Origin: Bulleidia extructa W1219
GTDB lineage: Bacteria > Bacillota_I > Bacilli_A > Erysipelotrichales > Erysipelotrichaceae
Length of the DNA stretch: 64,000 nucleotides
Assembly (NCBI RefSeq): GCF_000177375.1
Contig: NZ_ADFR01000002.1
Span: 1 to 64,000, forward strand
Direction: 5' to 3'
The notes beneath the pieces were generated by a model. The model ran no database searches. It was not told the origin of the DNA and saw nothing but the letters and a program-made list of their open reading frames with translations. Position 1 is the stretch's first letter, and each line of letters starts with the position of its first letter. Shown one piece after another: positions 17,893 through 26,762 of the stretch. The position numbers and the translations under genes are program-made.

Positions 17893-17901
17893 ATTCTACC
17901 A
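17893..17901 (-). promoter_or_regulatory. Probable ffh promoter
   Basis: TAGAAT with an upstream TGG (extended -10), 18 nt before the ffh ATG. A TTGAAG lies 15 bp upstream. It follows directly on the terminator at 17917-17939. Confidence 0.45.
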
Positions 17902-17916
17902 TAGAAATACCAACTT

Positions 17917-17939
17917 CAAAAAAGCCACTAGAGTGACTT
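17917..17939 (-). terminator. Terminator of the GNAT gene at 17928
   Basis: AAGTCAC/GTGGCTT stem (one G-U) followed by TTTTTT on the minus strand; the TAG stop of the GNAT gene is at the tip of the hairpin. Confidence 0.75.
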
Positions 17940-18449
17940 CTCATATAATTCCACCACAAGATACCCTGTATCCTCATAAAACACCTCTTGATCTTGACAA
18001 TACTCAAAGCCTTGACACAAATAAAGATTCTTAGCCGCTAAATTATCTTTGATCACATCCAATCGTAAAAGTTCAATTCCTCTTCCTTTTAAATACGAAA
18101 AAAGAAACTCTAAAAAAACAGAGGCTAGATGTTGACGACGAAAATCTGGATGCACCGCGACTAAATGAATATAAGCTATTTTACTTGAAGGTAAACAATA
18201 TCTCCATTTCACTCCGGCATACATTGAATCATCACCCACTGTCCAAACAGCAGCGGCTACCATTTTCTTTTTTTGCCGGCCATATACCAGCTCTTCTTTT
18301 AAAAGATGATTTAAAATATCTTGTTCACTAGGATAAATTCCCCAATGCCAATCCGCTCCATAAGCATCAAAAACTTGATGCCGGCATACTTCTTGATAAA
18401 AATCATTCAATTCCAAAGCATCTTCTGGCTTTCCAAGCACCATTTTCAT
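17928..18449 (-). CDS. GNAT-family N-acetyltransferase
   Basis: A 173-aa acetyltransferase with the acetyl-CoA region YIHLVAVHPDFRRQHLASVFL and a C-terminal NLYLCQGFEYCQD strand. The substrate is not evident; similar proteins act on amines, antibiotics or peptides. No ribosome site precedes the ATG. A perfect TATAAT ends 6 nt before it, with TTGCCA 19 bp further up, so the transcript is probably leaderless. Confidence 0.85.
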   Translation of the reverse strand: MKMVLGKPEDALELNDFYQEVCRHQVFDAYGADWHWGIYPSEQDILNHLLKEELVYGRQKKKMVAAAVWTVGDDSMYAGVKWRYCLPSSKIAYIHLVAVHPDFRRQHLASVFLEFLFSYLKGRGIELLRLDVIKDNLAAKNLYLCQGFEYCQDQEVFYEDTGYLVVELYEKSL

Positions 18450-18474
18450 ATTTCTATTATAGCGAAAATGAGAG

Positions 18475-18750
18475 CTATATTGGCAAATATCCTAGCTTTT
18501 CCACGATCAAAGAAACAGCTCCATTTGCACACATTTCTAAACGCCCCTTAGCTACAATATATTGATTTTCTTTGACGATTGAAAGACACTCTCTTTCAAT
18601 CCCTCGCCAAAGCTTTAGTTCAAAGTGATCTTCCTTCAATTCTCCTTGTGCATCTAAAAACGCTTTTCGACTACGAACCTTTAAAGAAACCTCTTGTGGA
18701 CTTTTCAAAATCTTTTCAACCTGGCCTACCATCATAAATTGATTTAACAT
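18475..18750 (-). CDS. Small single-strand DNA-binding protein-like OB fold
   Basis: A 91-aa SSB-like protein: it opens with LNQFMMVGQVEKI (typical SSB start) and has FELKLWRGIERECL and YIVAKGRLEMCANG. It lacks the acidic C-terminal tail that recruits partners in main SSB proteins, so it is probably a secondary, short SSB paralogue. A PriB-like primosome role is another possibility. An AGGAG site precedes the ATG at some distance (11 nt). Confidence 0.75.
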   Translation of the reverse strand: MLNQFMMVGQVEKILKSPQEVSLKVRSRKAFLDAQGELKEDHFELKLWRGIERECLSIVKENQYIVAKGRLEMCANGAVSLIVEKLGYLPI

Positions 18751-18801
18751 ACTATCTTTTTCTCCTATACCTCTTTATTACCAAACGAATCAAAACTCCA
18801 C

Positions 18802-18822
18802 AAAAAAAAGACCTCTTAGGTC
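18802..18822 (-). terminator. Terminator after the Cys-rich membrane protein
   Basis: GACCT-AAG-AGGTC then T8 on the minus strand; the loop contains part of the TAA stop of the gene at 18816. Confidence 0.8.
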
Positions 18823-19025
18823 ATGTGAAAGAACGCTTTAATTTTATTCATGCGAGAAATATGACGATGAGCCTTGTTCACATCTCCCACCCACTTACAA
18901 TGTCCTTTACAAGCCCCATGACAGTCTCCACTACAAGCATCCACTCCATTTTTCATCATATATCGAATGCTCCAAATCACTAAAGCCAATATAATCAAAA
19001 CAACAATTCCATCACCTGCGTTCAT
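18816..19025 (-). CDS. Small Cys-rich membrane protein (FeoB-associated-like)
   Basis: A 69-aa protein with one N-terminal transmembrane helix (VVLIILALVIWSIRYMM) followed by a cysteine cluster CSGDCHGACKGHC. This architecture matches the short FeoB-associated Cys-rich membrane proteins, which may help iron handling, but feoB is not in this window. It has a GAGGAATTT ribosome site and is monocistronic with its own terminator. Confidence 0.65.
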   Translation of the reverse strand: MNAGDGIVVLIILALVIWSIRYMMKNGVDACSGDCHGACKGHCKWVGDVNKAHRHISRMNKIKAFFHMT

Positions 19026-19106
19026 AAATTCCTCTTTCTCATTAGCTTTTACTAATTAATTTATACCAAAATCCATCTTAACCATCAAGACATATACCTT
19101 TCAAAG

Positions 19107-19135
19107 CGAAAAAGAATCCGTTTATTCACGGATTC
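19107..19135 (-). terminator. Terminator of ftsK
   Basis: GAATCCGT/ACGGATTC 8-bp stem with the ftsK TAA in the 6-nt loop, followed by TTTTTC on the minus strand. Confidence 0.85.
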
Positions 19136-21482
19136 CTCCTGTTTCAGTTCGTTTCGATTCGCCTTCCTTTTTACGTAAAACTTCTCTTGGTTTAGAACCA
19201 CGAGACGGACCAATAATACCATGATCTTCTAAGACATCAATCATCCTTGCCGCTCGATTATACCCAATTCCGAATCTTCTTTGCAATAAAGAAGTAGACG
19301 CTTTTTGAGCCTCTATCACATAGTCAGTGACCTCTTTAAATAAAGGATCATCTTCCATTGCCATAATAGCTCCATCGCCACCGTTTTCAACCATATCTAA
19401 GCGTAAGAACGCATCATTATACATCGGCACAGCCTGGTCAACACAAGATTTTGTTATGCGCTGAACTTCTTCATCTGTCACATAGATACCTTGTACTCTT
19501 TTGATTGAATTGGAACCATTTGCCAGATATAACATATCCCCATTTCCCAATAAACGTTCCGCTCCTTGGTGATCCAAAATGGTTCTAGAATCAATAGCAC
19601 TAGAAACTGAAAAAGCAATACGACTAGGAATATTAGCTTTGATAACCCCCGTAATAACATCTACCGACGGACGTTGTGTAGCGACGATCATATGAATGCC
19701 GGCCGCACGACCTAACTGCGTGATTCGCATGATAGAGGATTCAACATCTTTACCAGCCACTGTCATTAAATCTGCCAACTCATCCACAATCACTACAATA
19801 TAGGGCAATGGATTTGGGGGTGATGTTCCATCTGAATTAGGAAGACCCATTTGTTTCTTAACTAAAGCATTATAATCTTCTAATTTTCTAACCCCTAAAG
19901 ACGCAAAGATATTATATCGTTGATCCATCTCATCCACCATGACTTTTAAAGCATTGGACGCTTTGGTTGGATCATTGATCACCGGACCAATCAAATGAGG
20001 AATTTCTCGATAGGGGGTAAATTCTACCTTCTTTGGATCAATCAAAAGTAGCTTCACTTCATCCGGCCTTGTTTTTAGTAAATACGATGTGATAATCGTG
20101 TTCATACAAACCGACTTACCCGACCCGGTCGCTCCGGCAATCAATAAGTGAGGCATCTTTGCCAAGTCACAATACACTGAATTTCCTAATAAGTCCTTAC
20201 CTAAGAAAAACATTAAAGGTTTATACCCTTGTGGTTGATCACGTAATAATTCTTTCATCTTAACCGCTGTACTTTTCACATTAGGAATTTCAACTCCTAC
20301 TGCATTCCTGCCCGGAATCGGAGCTTCAATCCGAATATCCTTCGCTGCCATTTGCATCTTCAGATTATCCGCCAAGCCCAAAATCTTAGAAACTTTCACG
20401 TTTGGATCCAAACGAATTTCAAATTGTGTTACAGCTGGCCCAATATGGGTATTCAGTAATTGAGCCTCAATATCAAAGTTTCCTAAAATAGAAAGTAACG
20501 CCTGAGCTTTTTCTTTAGCCGCTCGAATATTTTCGAAATTCTTATTTTTTCCACTAATCGGATCTAATAAAGTTTGACTTGGCAATTTATAACCGACTAA
20601 ATTTTGATTCGCTATCGGTTTTTTTAAAATCGGATCCTCAAATTCCATTTTCTCTTGGGGCAAACTGGAAAGAAGAGCTGTTTCTTCTTCATAAGCCTCA
20701 TCTGGAACAGGTTCTAATTCCTCCGTATCATCGTCCATGATGATACCAAAGTCACTTTGTGCAACATGATCGGTTAGGATATCCATTTCTTGGGTGATTT
20801 CAGGATCATCATCCACTCGTATATCTTTCATTTTCGTTGCTTTATGTTCATCAATCATCTTCCAAAGATTCACCGGCTCCTTAGGTTCTGATTCCATTTC
20901 TTCCTTTTCCTCTTTTTCCGGAAGTTCAAAGAAATGATACACCTTCTTGAAAGCACGCTTGTACACATCCGCTCCTGTCCATACCAAAACAGAAATCATA
21001 ATCAACAAGAATAAGATCATTAATGAACCTAGTCTTGCAAACAAAGCTGATAGTAATCCATACAAAAAATAACCAACAAGGCCTCCGCCTACTTTCATCA
21101 TTGGAAAAGCACTAAAAAAACTTTTGGTCGATAAAAAGTATTGCTTAAAAACCGCAAACCCAACCAGCTTATCATTGGTGACCAAATAGGTAGCTAATAA
21201 AGAAGTCGCCAGCATCAACAAAACAAGAGGGAAAATTCTTCTTGGTCGAATCGATCTTTTACGAATCAAAATGGATAATGTGAAGTAGAGAATTCCCAAA
21301 AAAAGAATGATCCAATACCAGGTTCCAAAAAGATACATTAATAAACGGTTTAAGAAAATTCCCACAATCCCTAGCTTTAAAATAGATATGGCTAAAAGAA
21401 CCACTAAAACAAGAACTAATATCGCCTTAGTGATTTGTTCATTAAATTCCTTTTCCTGTTGTGCTTTTGATTTTCTTGCCAC
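19122..21482 (-). CDS. ftsK: DNA translocase FtsK/SpoIIIE
   Basis: A 786-aa DNA pump at the division septum. It has several N-terminal transmembrane helices (about 18-170), an acidic linker, and a RecA-like motor: GATGSGKSVCMN (Walker A), IVVIVDELADLM (Walker B), and a C-terminal gamma domain TSLLQRRFGIGYNRAARMIDVLE, which reads the KOPS/SRS polarity signals. Eight bases after rnjB, as in Bacillus, where rnjB lies just upstream of spoIIIE. No sporulation genes were seen, so a general FtsK role is likely. Confidence 0.96.
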   Translation of the reverse strand: MARKSKAQQEKEFNEQITKAILVLVLVVLLAISILKLGIVGIFLNRLLMYLFGTWYWIILFLGILYFTLSILIRKRSIRPRRIFPLVLLMLATSLLATYLVTNDKLVGFAVFKQYFLSTKSFFSAFPMMKVGGGLVGYFLYGLLSALFARLGSLMILFLLIMISVLVWTGADVYKRAFKKVYHFFELPEKEEKEEMESEPKEPVNLWKMIDEHKATKMKDIRVDDDPEITQEMDILTDHVAQSDFGIIMDDDTEELEPVPDEAYEEETALLSSLPQEKMEFEDPILKKPIANQNLVGYKLPSQTLLDPISGKNKNFENIRAAKEKAQALLSILGNFDIEAQLLNTHIGPAVTQFEIRLDPNVKVSKILGLADNLKMQMAAKDIRIEAPIPGRNAVGVEIPNVKSTAVKMKELLRDQPQGYKPLMFFLGKDLLGNSVYCDLAKMPHLLIAGATGSGKSVCMNTIITSYLLKTRPDEVKLLLIDPKKVEFTPYREIPHLIGPVINDPTKASNALKVMVDEMDQRYNIFASLGVRKLEDYNALVKKQMGLPNSDGTSPPNPLPYIVVIVDELADLMTVAGKDVESSIMRITQLGRAAGIHMIVATQRPSVDVITGVIKANIPSRIAFSVSSAIDSRTILDHQGAERLLGNGDMLYLANGSNSIKRVQGIYVTDEEVQRITKSCVDQAVPMYNDAFLRLDMVENGGDGAIMAMEDDPLFKEVTDYVIEAQKASTSLLQRRFGIGYNRAARMIDVLEDHGIIGPSRGSKPREVLRKKEGESKRTETGGIRE

Positions 21483-21490
21483 AATGACTC

Positions 21491-23164
21491 CTATTCTTGA
21501 ATGTTAATTTCGACAATAGCCGGTAAAATCATTGGTCTTTTACCGGTTTCTTTCAATAAGTAACGAGCGATTTTTTCTCGTGCTTCTGAACGAGCTTCCA
21601 GATTGTCATAACGCTTTTCTTTCACCATCGTATTAATAGTCGCTTCTAAAATATTTCCGACTTCCTTCATGATGTAGTCTGCATCCTTTAAATAAATAAC
21701 CCCACGACTTTGAATATCCGGTCCACCAATAATTTCTTTATTACGATGGTTCATCACCACACCCGCTACAATGACACCGTCTGTGCTTAAGATATCACGA
21801 TCTTTTAAAACCATACCGCTAGCGTCTAAGCTATCTTTACCATCAACCATGACATCTCCCACTTTCACAGACTCATATTTCCGATCTAAAATACCATCTC
21901 TAAAAGTCGCCACTTGGCCATTGGCTAAAACGATAATTTTATCCGCTTGATATCCCATACCTAGTGCAATATTTGCATTGGCAATCAGTTGACGGTATTC
22001 TCCTTTGACCGGTACATAATATTTTGGATTCATCAGATAAATCATCATCTTCAAATCTTCTACAGAGGCATGCATGGAGTAACTACGTTTTGCGTCCACT
22101 GTCAAAACACGATTCGCTTCTTTATATAGATCATTTTCCATTGAAGCTTCTAAACGCTCGGTACCCGGAACCGCCGGAGAAGCAATGACCACTGTATCAC
22201 TCTTTCTTAATTCAATAACGGAATCTTCCTTGTTTGCAATTCGATGCACTTTTTGGAAAATCGAATCACCGGTTCCACCAACTAAAACCAAAACCCGCTC
22301 ATCCTCATTATTAAATTTAGACGGAACTATCTCTAATCCTGCCGGAATATGGTAATACCCAAGCTTTGCCATATCTGACATCATTGCCTTTAGACCCTCA
22401 TCATACAAGAAAACACGACGATTATATTTATTCGCCAGTTCAATAATTTCAATCACACGATACAGATTCTGATTGAAAACCGTAATTAAAATACGATCCT
22501 CACTATCTTCAAAAATTGGTTCTAATGTATTTGTCAAACGATGATGAGGAGCCGAATTTCCCTCGCGAGTCGCCGCTACCGATTCACATAAAAGAGCTAA
22601 AACTCCTTCTTTTGCCAAATCGGTTACATTGGTGATGTCAAACACAAAACTAGGCATATGGGTATCATAATCCACGATAAATTCTGAACTATAGACCACA
22701 TATCCTTCGGAAGTCTGGATAGCCAACCCAAATCCATCCGCAATGGATTGCATGGTTCCAAATGTACGAATATTGGTGTTACCAACCTTAAACTTTGCAT
22801 TACGACGAATACGATGCAAATTAATTTTCCCCATTCCTTCCGCCTTTAATTTTCTTTCAATCATTAAAGCCGTTAAGGGAGCCGTATAGATAGGAGCATC
22901 CGGTATTTGTTTCAATAATTGCAACAAACCTCCCATCACATCATCATGACCATGCGTTAAGAAAATCCCTTTGACACGATCTTTATGTTCAACCAGATAA
23001 CTAATATCCGGCACAATCATTTCAATGCCTAAATTATCACCATTGACAGGAAAACGTAAGCCACATTCAATCACAAAAATATCATTATTATTTTCAACAA
23101 CATAGAGATTCTTTCCGTCTTCATCAAGACCTCCAAGCGCAAATAAGCGCACAATATTATTCAT
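21491..23164 (-). CDS. rnjB: Ribonuclease J2-type metallo-beta-lactamase protein
   Basis: A 557-aa beta-CASP protein. It keeps the RNase J fold but has a worn active site: LTHGHDDVMGG has Val where the last His of HxHxDH belongs, the next His-containing motif reads MQSIAD, and the usual P-H/N-GEYR reads PVKGEYR. This is like RNase J2 of Bacillus, which is nearly inactive alone and works with J1. The place next to ftsK also matches rnjB. The start at 23164 (MNNIVRLF) lies after GGAGG; the longer TTG frame would code that site. Confidence 0.85.
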   Translation of the reverse strand: MNNIVRLFALGGLDEDGKNLYVVENNNDIFVIECGLRFPVNGDNLGIEMIVPDISYLVEHKDRVKGIFLTHGHDDVMGGLLQLLKQIPDAPIYTAPLTALMIERKLKAEGMGKINLHRIRRNAKFKVGNTNIRTFGTMQSIADGFGLAIQTSEGYVVYSSEFIVDYDTHMPSFVFDITNVTDLAKEGVLALLCESVAATREGNSAPHHRLTNTLEPIFEDSEDRILITVFNQNLYRVIEIIELANKYNRRVFLYDEGLKAMMSDMAKLGYYHIPAGLEIVPSKFNNEDERVLVLVGGTGDSIFQKVHRIANKEDSVIELRKSDTVVIASPAVPGTERLEASMENDLYKEANRVLTVDAKRSYSMHASVEDLKMMIYLMNPKYYVPVKGEYRQLIANANIALGMGYQADKIIVLANGQVATFRDGILDRKYESVKVGDVMVDGKDSLDASGMVLKDRDILSTDGVIVAGVVMNHRNKEIIGGPDIQSRGVIYLKDADYIMKEVGNILEATINTMVKEKRYDNLEARSEAREKIARYLLKETGKRPMILPAIVEINIQE

Positions 23165-23199
23165 ATTTTCCTCCAAATTTTTTCTTCTTTTATTATAAA

Positions 23200-24642
23200 T
23201 TATTTTTCCAGCACCCGTCCATTTAAGGTATAAGAATGAGTTTCTGTGATTTCCACATCCACAATCTCATCCATACAATTCCAAGGGCAAGAAAAGTTCA
23301 CTAATTTATTATCTTCTGTATATCCAGCATATATTTTTTCGTTTTTCTTAGAAATGCCTTCGCATAAAACTCTAACAATCCGACCTAAATAAACCTTGTT
23401 TTTTTTGGCAGCTATCTCGCGTAATCGCTGATTTAATCGCTGTAAGCGAGCCTTTTTTACCTCTTTGGAAATAGAATCCGTCATAGAAGCCGCAGGCGTT
23501 CCCACACGAGGAGAGTACAAGAAGGTATACGCCATATCGTATTGGCAATGTTCCACAAGATTCATGGTCTTTTCAAAATCTTCATCACTTTCCCCAGGAA
23601 AGCCTACAATAATATCCGTTGTAAAGGTCATATTCGGTATCTTTTTCATCATTTCATCATACAAAGAAATATAATGTTCCACTGTATAACCGCGAGCCAT
23701 TCTTTTTAAAATCTCATTTGATCCTGACTGTACCGGGAAATGAAGAAAAGGCATAATATTCTTTCTTTCAGCCATCAAATCAATCAATGAAGAACGATAA
23801 TCTCGAGGATGAGAGGTGTAAAAACGAATGCGTTCAATTCCTGTATCTGAGATAGCTCTTAACAAATCTGTAAAACCATCTTCCATATGAAGATCTTTTC
23901 CATAAGCATTTACATTCTGTCCCAATAAAACCACTTCTTTGCGACCACTTTTTTTCAAAGCGGATACTTCCTCTAAAATATCTTTCATTCGACGCGAGCG
24001 TTCTTTTCCCCGGGTATAAGGAACAATACAATATGTACAAAACTTATCACAACCATACATAATATTCACGAAGCCTTTAGAGGACATAGATCTTTTAACC
24101 GGCAAAGATTCTACGACTTCTCCTTCTTGTGAATACACCTCTACCTTTTGAATTTTCTTCACCATCACTTCTTGTAAAAGAGCAGGAAAACGATATAGAT
24201 TATGCGTTCCAAAAATCAAATCTAATTGCGGATGTTTCTGCAATAATTCTTCCACTACATCTTTTTCTTGTGCCATACAACCACAAAGCACAAAAATAAT
24301 GTTCGGTTTTTCTTTTTTAAGATATTTTAAATTTCCGATTTCCGCCATCACTTTTTCTTCTGCCGCTCGGCGAATGGCACAGGTATTAAAAAGAATGACG
24401 TCTGCTTTTTCAGGAACTTCTGCATACGTAAAACCCATCATTTCTAACATACCGGAAAGGGATTCTCCATCTCGAACATTCGCTTGACAACCATAGGTTT
24501 TAACATAATATTTCTTATCTTGGCCTAAACGATTGGCTTCTAAACTCATTTGGAAATCACGATAGGCAGTTTCATTATCTTTTTTCGAGCTTCTTTTCTT
24601 TTCTAATTTCAAATCCGGCATTAAATAATCTTTGCGTTTCAT
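23200..24642 (-). CDS. miaB: tRNA-2-methylthio-N6-dimethylallyladenosine synthase MiaB
   Basis: A 480-aa radical-SAM methylthiotransferase that adds the 2-methylthio group to i6A37. Domains in order: UPF0004 domain with the YGCQAN cysteine and two more, radical-SAM motif CDKFCTYCIVPYTRG, and a C-terminal TRAM domain. An N-terminal extension of about 40 Lys-rich residues is longer than usual. There is no ribosome site; a TGCTATAAT extended -10 lies 8 nt before the ATG, so the message is probably leaderless. MPDLKLEK (residue 8) is an alternative start. Confidence 0.93.
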   Translation of the reverse strand: MKRKDYLMPDLKLEKKRSSKKDNETAYRDFQMSLEANRLGQDKKYYVKTYGCQANVRDGESLSGMLEMMGFTYAEVPEKADVILFNTCAIRRAAEEKVMAEIGNLKYLKKEKPNIIFVLCGCMAQEKDVVEELLQKHPQLDLIFGTHNLYRFPALLQEVMVKKIQKVEVYSQEGEVVESLPVKRSMSSKGFVNIMYGCDKFCTYCIVPYTRGKERSRRMKDILEEVSALKKSGRKEVVLLGQNVNAYGKDLHMEDGFTDLLRAISDTGIERIRFYTSHPRDYRSSLIDLMAERKNIMPFLHFPVQSGSNEILKRMARGYTVEHYISLYDEMMKKIPNMTFTTDIIVGFPGESDEDFEKTMNLVEHCQYDMAYTFLYSPRVGTPAASMTDSISKEVKKARLQRLNQRLREIAAKKNKVYLGRIVRVLCEGISKKNEKIYAGYTEDNKLVNFSCPWNCMDEIVDVEITETHSYTLNGRVLEK

Positions 24643-24650
24643 AGGTTATC

Positions 24651-24659
24651 ATTATAGCA
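24651..24659 (-). promoter_or_regulatory. Extended -10 promoter of miaB
   Basis: TGCTATAAT on the minus strand, ending 8 nt before the ATG, overlapping the end of the rny terminator. Confidence 0.6.
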
Positions 24660-24682
24660 AAAAATAGGGATAATCCCTATTT
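24659..24682 (-). terminator. Terminator of rny
   Basis: AAATAGGG/CCCTATTT with a 5-nt loop followed by T-run on the minus strand; the rny stop is in the stem. Confidence 0.8.
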
Positions 24683-26272
24683 CGCTAATTCTTGTGCACG
24701 AACTTCTCGAATCAAGGTGACTTTTATTTGACCCGGATACGTCAATTCTTTTTCGATTTGGTCTTTGATATCATGAGCTACTTTGACCATAGTTACATCA
24801 TCCACTACTTCCGGTTGAACCATAATCCTTAACTCACGACCTGCCTGAATGGCATACGCTTTTTCAACACCTTTGTAACTCGTTGCAATCTTTTCAAGAT
24901 TTTCCAAACGAGTGATATAACCTTCTACCGATTCATAACGAGCCCCAGGACGAGCAGCACTGATAGTATCAGCCGCCGCTACTAAAACAGAAATAATATC
25001 CGTTGGAGCCACATCACCATGATGTGATTCAATCGCATTGACAACTATTTCATGTTCCCCATATTTTCGAGCTACCTTAGCCCCTAATTCAACATGGCTT
25101 CCTTCTTGTTCAAAATCTAAAGCCTTACCAATATCATGCAATAACCCGGCTCTTTTCGCTAAAACTTGGTTTAAGCCCAATTCAGCCGCCATCATACCTG
25201 CAAAACGAGCCACTTCTTCAGAATGTTGTAATCCATTTTGACCATAACTATAACGATATCGCATACGACCGACCAGTTTGATCAATTCTCGATTCATCTT
25301 ACCAACTCCAAGACGATAAACAGCCTCATTACCAATCTTAAAGATGCTATTTTCCATCTCACTTTGAACTTTTTCTACCACTTCTTCAATACGACCCGGT
25401 TGAATACGACCGTCTTTTAATAAAATTTCCATCGCTTGACGAGCCACTTCACGACGAATTGGATTATAACAAGACAAAGTAATCACATCCGGTGTATCAT
25501 CAATAATCAGATCAACCCCCGTTGCTTGTTCGATGGCACGGATATTTCGACCTTCACGACCGATGATACGCCCCTTCATTTCTTCATTTGGCAATGTCAC
25601 GGTACTGACCGTTCTTTCTATGACTTCTTCTTGTGAATAACGATGAATCGCCTGAGCAATAATATTGCGAGCTTGGGCTTGTGCATTATCTTCCGCTTCT
25701 TCCATCCTATCCCGTAAATAAGCACCAATTTCTTTTTCACTTTGGCTTTCTACCTTCGCCATAAGTTCCGCCTTGGCATCGGCTTGACTCATTTGTGCCA
25801 TCTTCTCTAAAAGAGAAGTTTGTTCTTGTAATTTTTGTTCCAAGGTTTCTTGCTTCATCTGAAGAGATTGTCGTTGCTTCTGTAACGACTCTTCCATCTT
25901 GTGAAGATTAGCCATTTTATCATCGATAGAGCGATTCTTATCTTCCCATTTTTTCTGGTTCGATTGAACTTCATTCTCCTTAAAACGCAACGCATCTTCT
26001 TTCCTTAACAACTTATTTTCCCGTTGAATTAATTGTTCTTGTTTGCGTTGTGCTTCTTTCTCCGCTGTTAATTGTACTTCGTATGCTTTTTCTTTGGCTT
26101 CTAAAGTTGCTTCTTTTAAAACACTATCTGCTTTACTTTCAGCATCTTTTACGATTTGTTTAGCAACCGTTTTTGATTTTGAAATACCAACTGAATTTGC
26201 GATTAACATGACGACGATTCCGATTATCAAACCGACTAATCCCACAAAGAAATTAATCATTTCTGGACTCAT
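24677..26272 (-). CDS. rny: Ribonuclease Y
   Basis: A 531-aa membrane-anchored endoribonuclease that starts bulk mRNA decay in Bacillota. It has one N-terminal transmembrane helix (about 6-27), a long coiled coil (about 30-200), a KH domain (GRIIGREGRNIRAIEQ) and an HD domain (HSEEVARFA, LLHDIGKALDFE, ESHHGD). Normal length. It precedes miaB with its own terminator. Confidence 0.97.
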   Translation of the reverse strand: MSPEMINFFVGLVGLIIGIVVMLIANSVGISKSKTVAKQIVKDAESKADSVLKEATLEAKEKAYEVQLTAEKEAQRKQEQLIQRENKLLRKEDALRFKENEVQSNQKKWEDKNRSIDDKMANLHKMEESLQKQRQSLQMKQETLEQKLQEQTSLLEKMAQMSQADAKAELMAKVESQSEKEIGAYLRDRMEEAEDNAQAQARNIIAQAIHRYSQEEVIERTVSTVTLPNEEMKGRIIGREGRNIRAIEQATGVDLIIDDTPDVITLSCYNPIRREVARQAMEILLKDGRIQPGRIEEVVEKVQSEMENSIFKIGNEAVYRLGVGKMNRELIKLVGRMRYRYSYGQNGLQHSEEVARFAGMMAAELGLNQVLAKRAGLLHDIGKALDFEQEGSHVELGAKVARKYGEHEIVVNAIESHHGDVAPTDIISVLVAAADTISAARPGARYESVEGYITRLENLEKIATSYKGVEKAYAIQAGRELRIMVQPEVVDDVTMVKVAHDIKDQIEKELTYPGQIKVTLIREVRAQELAK

Positions 26273-26324
26273 ATGTCCTCCTTCTTTGTTGAACGTTACT
26301 TGTTTCGTCTTTTCTATTATACGG

Positions 26325-26762
26325 TCAAATTAGCTTTTGAACAATATAGCTCACCAGGATACCGCTGACAATGCCCATGATCATTCCTGCTAAAACATCA
26401 CTGAAATCATGAACCTTTGTTTTCACTCTTAAAAAAGATAAATAGAAAGAAGTTAAAAAGGAAAACACATTCAACCAAACAGGAAAAATTCCCCAAGTTG
26501 AACAAGCCACATAGAAGGCAGAATAGCTATGTCGAGAAGGCCAAGCCTCTCCCTCTTTTTCTTTTCCTAAAATATTATGATTGGGACGTTTTTTATTAAC
26601 CATTTTACGAATCCAAGTCACAAGTCCTAAATTCAAAGCAGACAGCAAGATATATGCTCCTAACTTCACTAAACTCTTTTGAGCAAGAAACCAACATACT
26701 AAACCTTCTAAAATCACAAAGAAAGTCGTACAAAGATCGTTACTGATTTTCCACTTATTCAT
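26325..26762 (-). CDS. PAP2-family membrane phosphatase
   Basis: A 145-aa protein with the three PAP2 motifs: KMVNKKRP (KxxxxxxRP-like), PSRHSYS, and SFLRVKTKVHDFSDVLAG (SRxxxxxHxxxD). It has about four to five transmembrane segments. It may dephosphorylate a lipid pyrophosphate (undecaprenyl-PP or PGP), which would suit its place next to murE and pgsA. It overlaps the murE end by 8 bp, so the two are cotranscribed. Confidence 0.85.
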   Translation of the reverse strand: MNKWKISNDLCTTFFVILEGLVCWFLAQKSLVKLGAYILLSALNLGLVTWIRKMVNKKRPNHNILGKEKEGEAWPSRHSYSAFYVACSTWGIFPVWLNVFSFLTSFYLSFLRVKTKVHDFSDVLAGMIMGIVSGILVSYIVQKLI

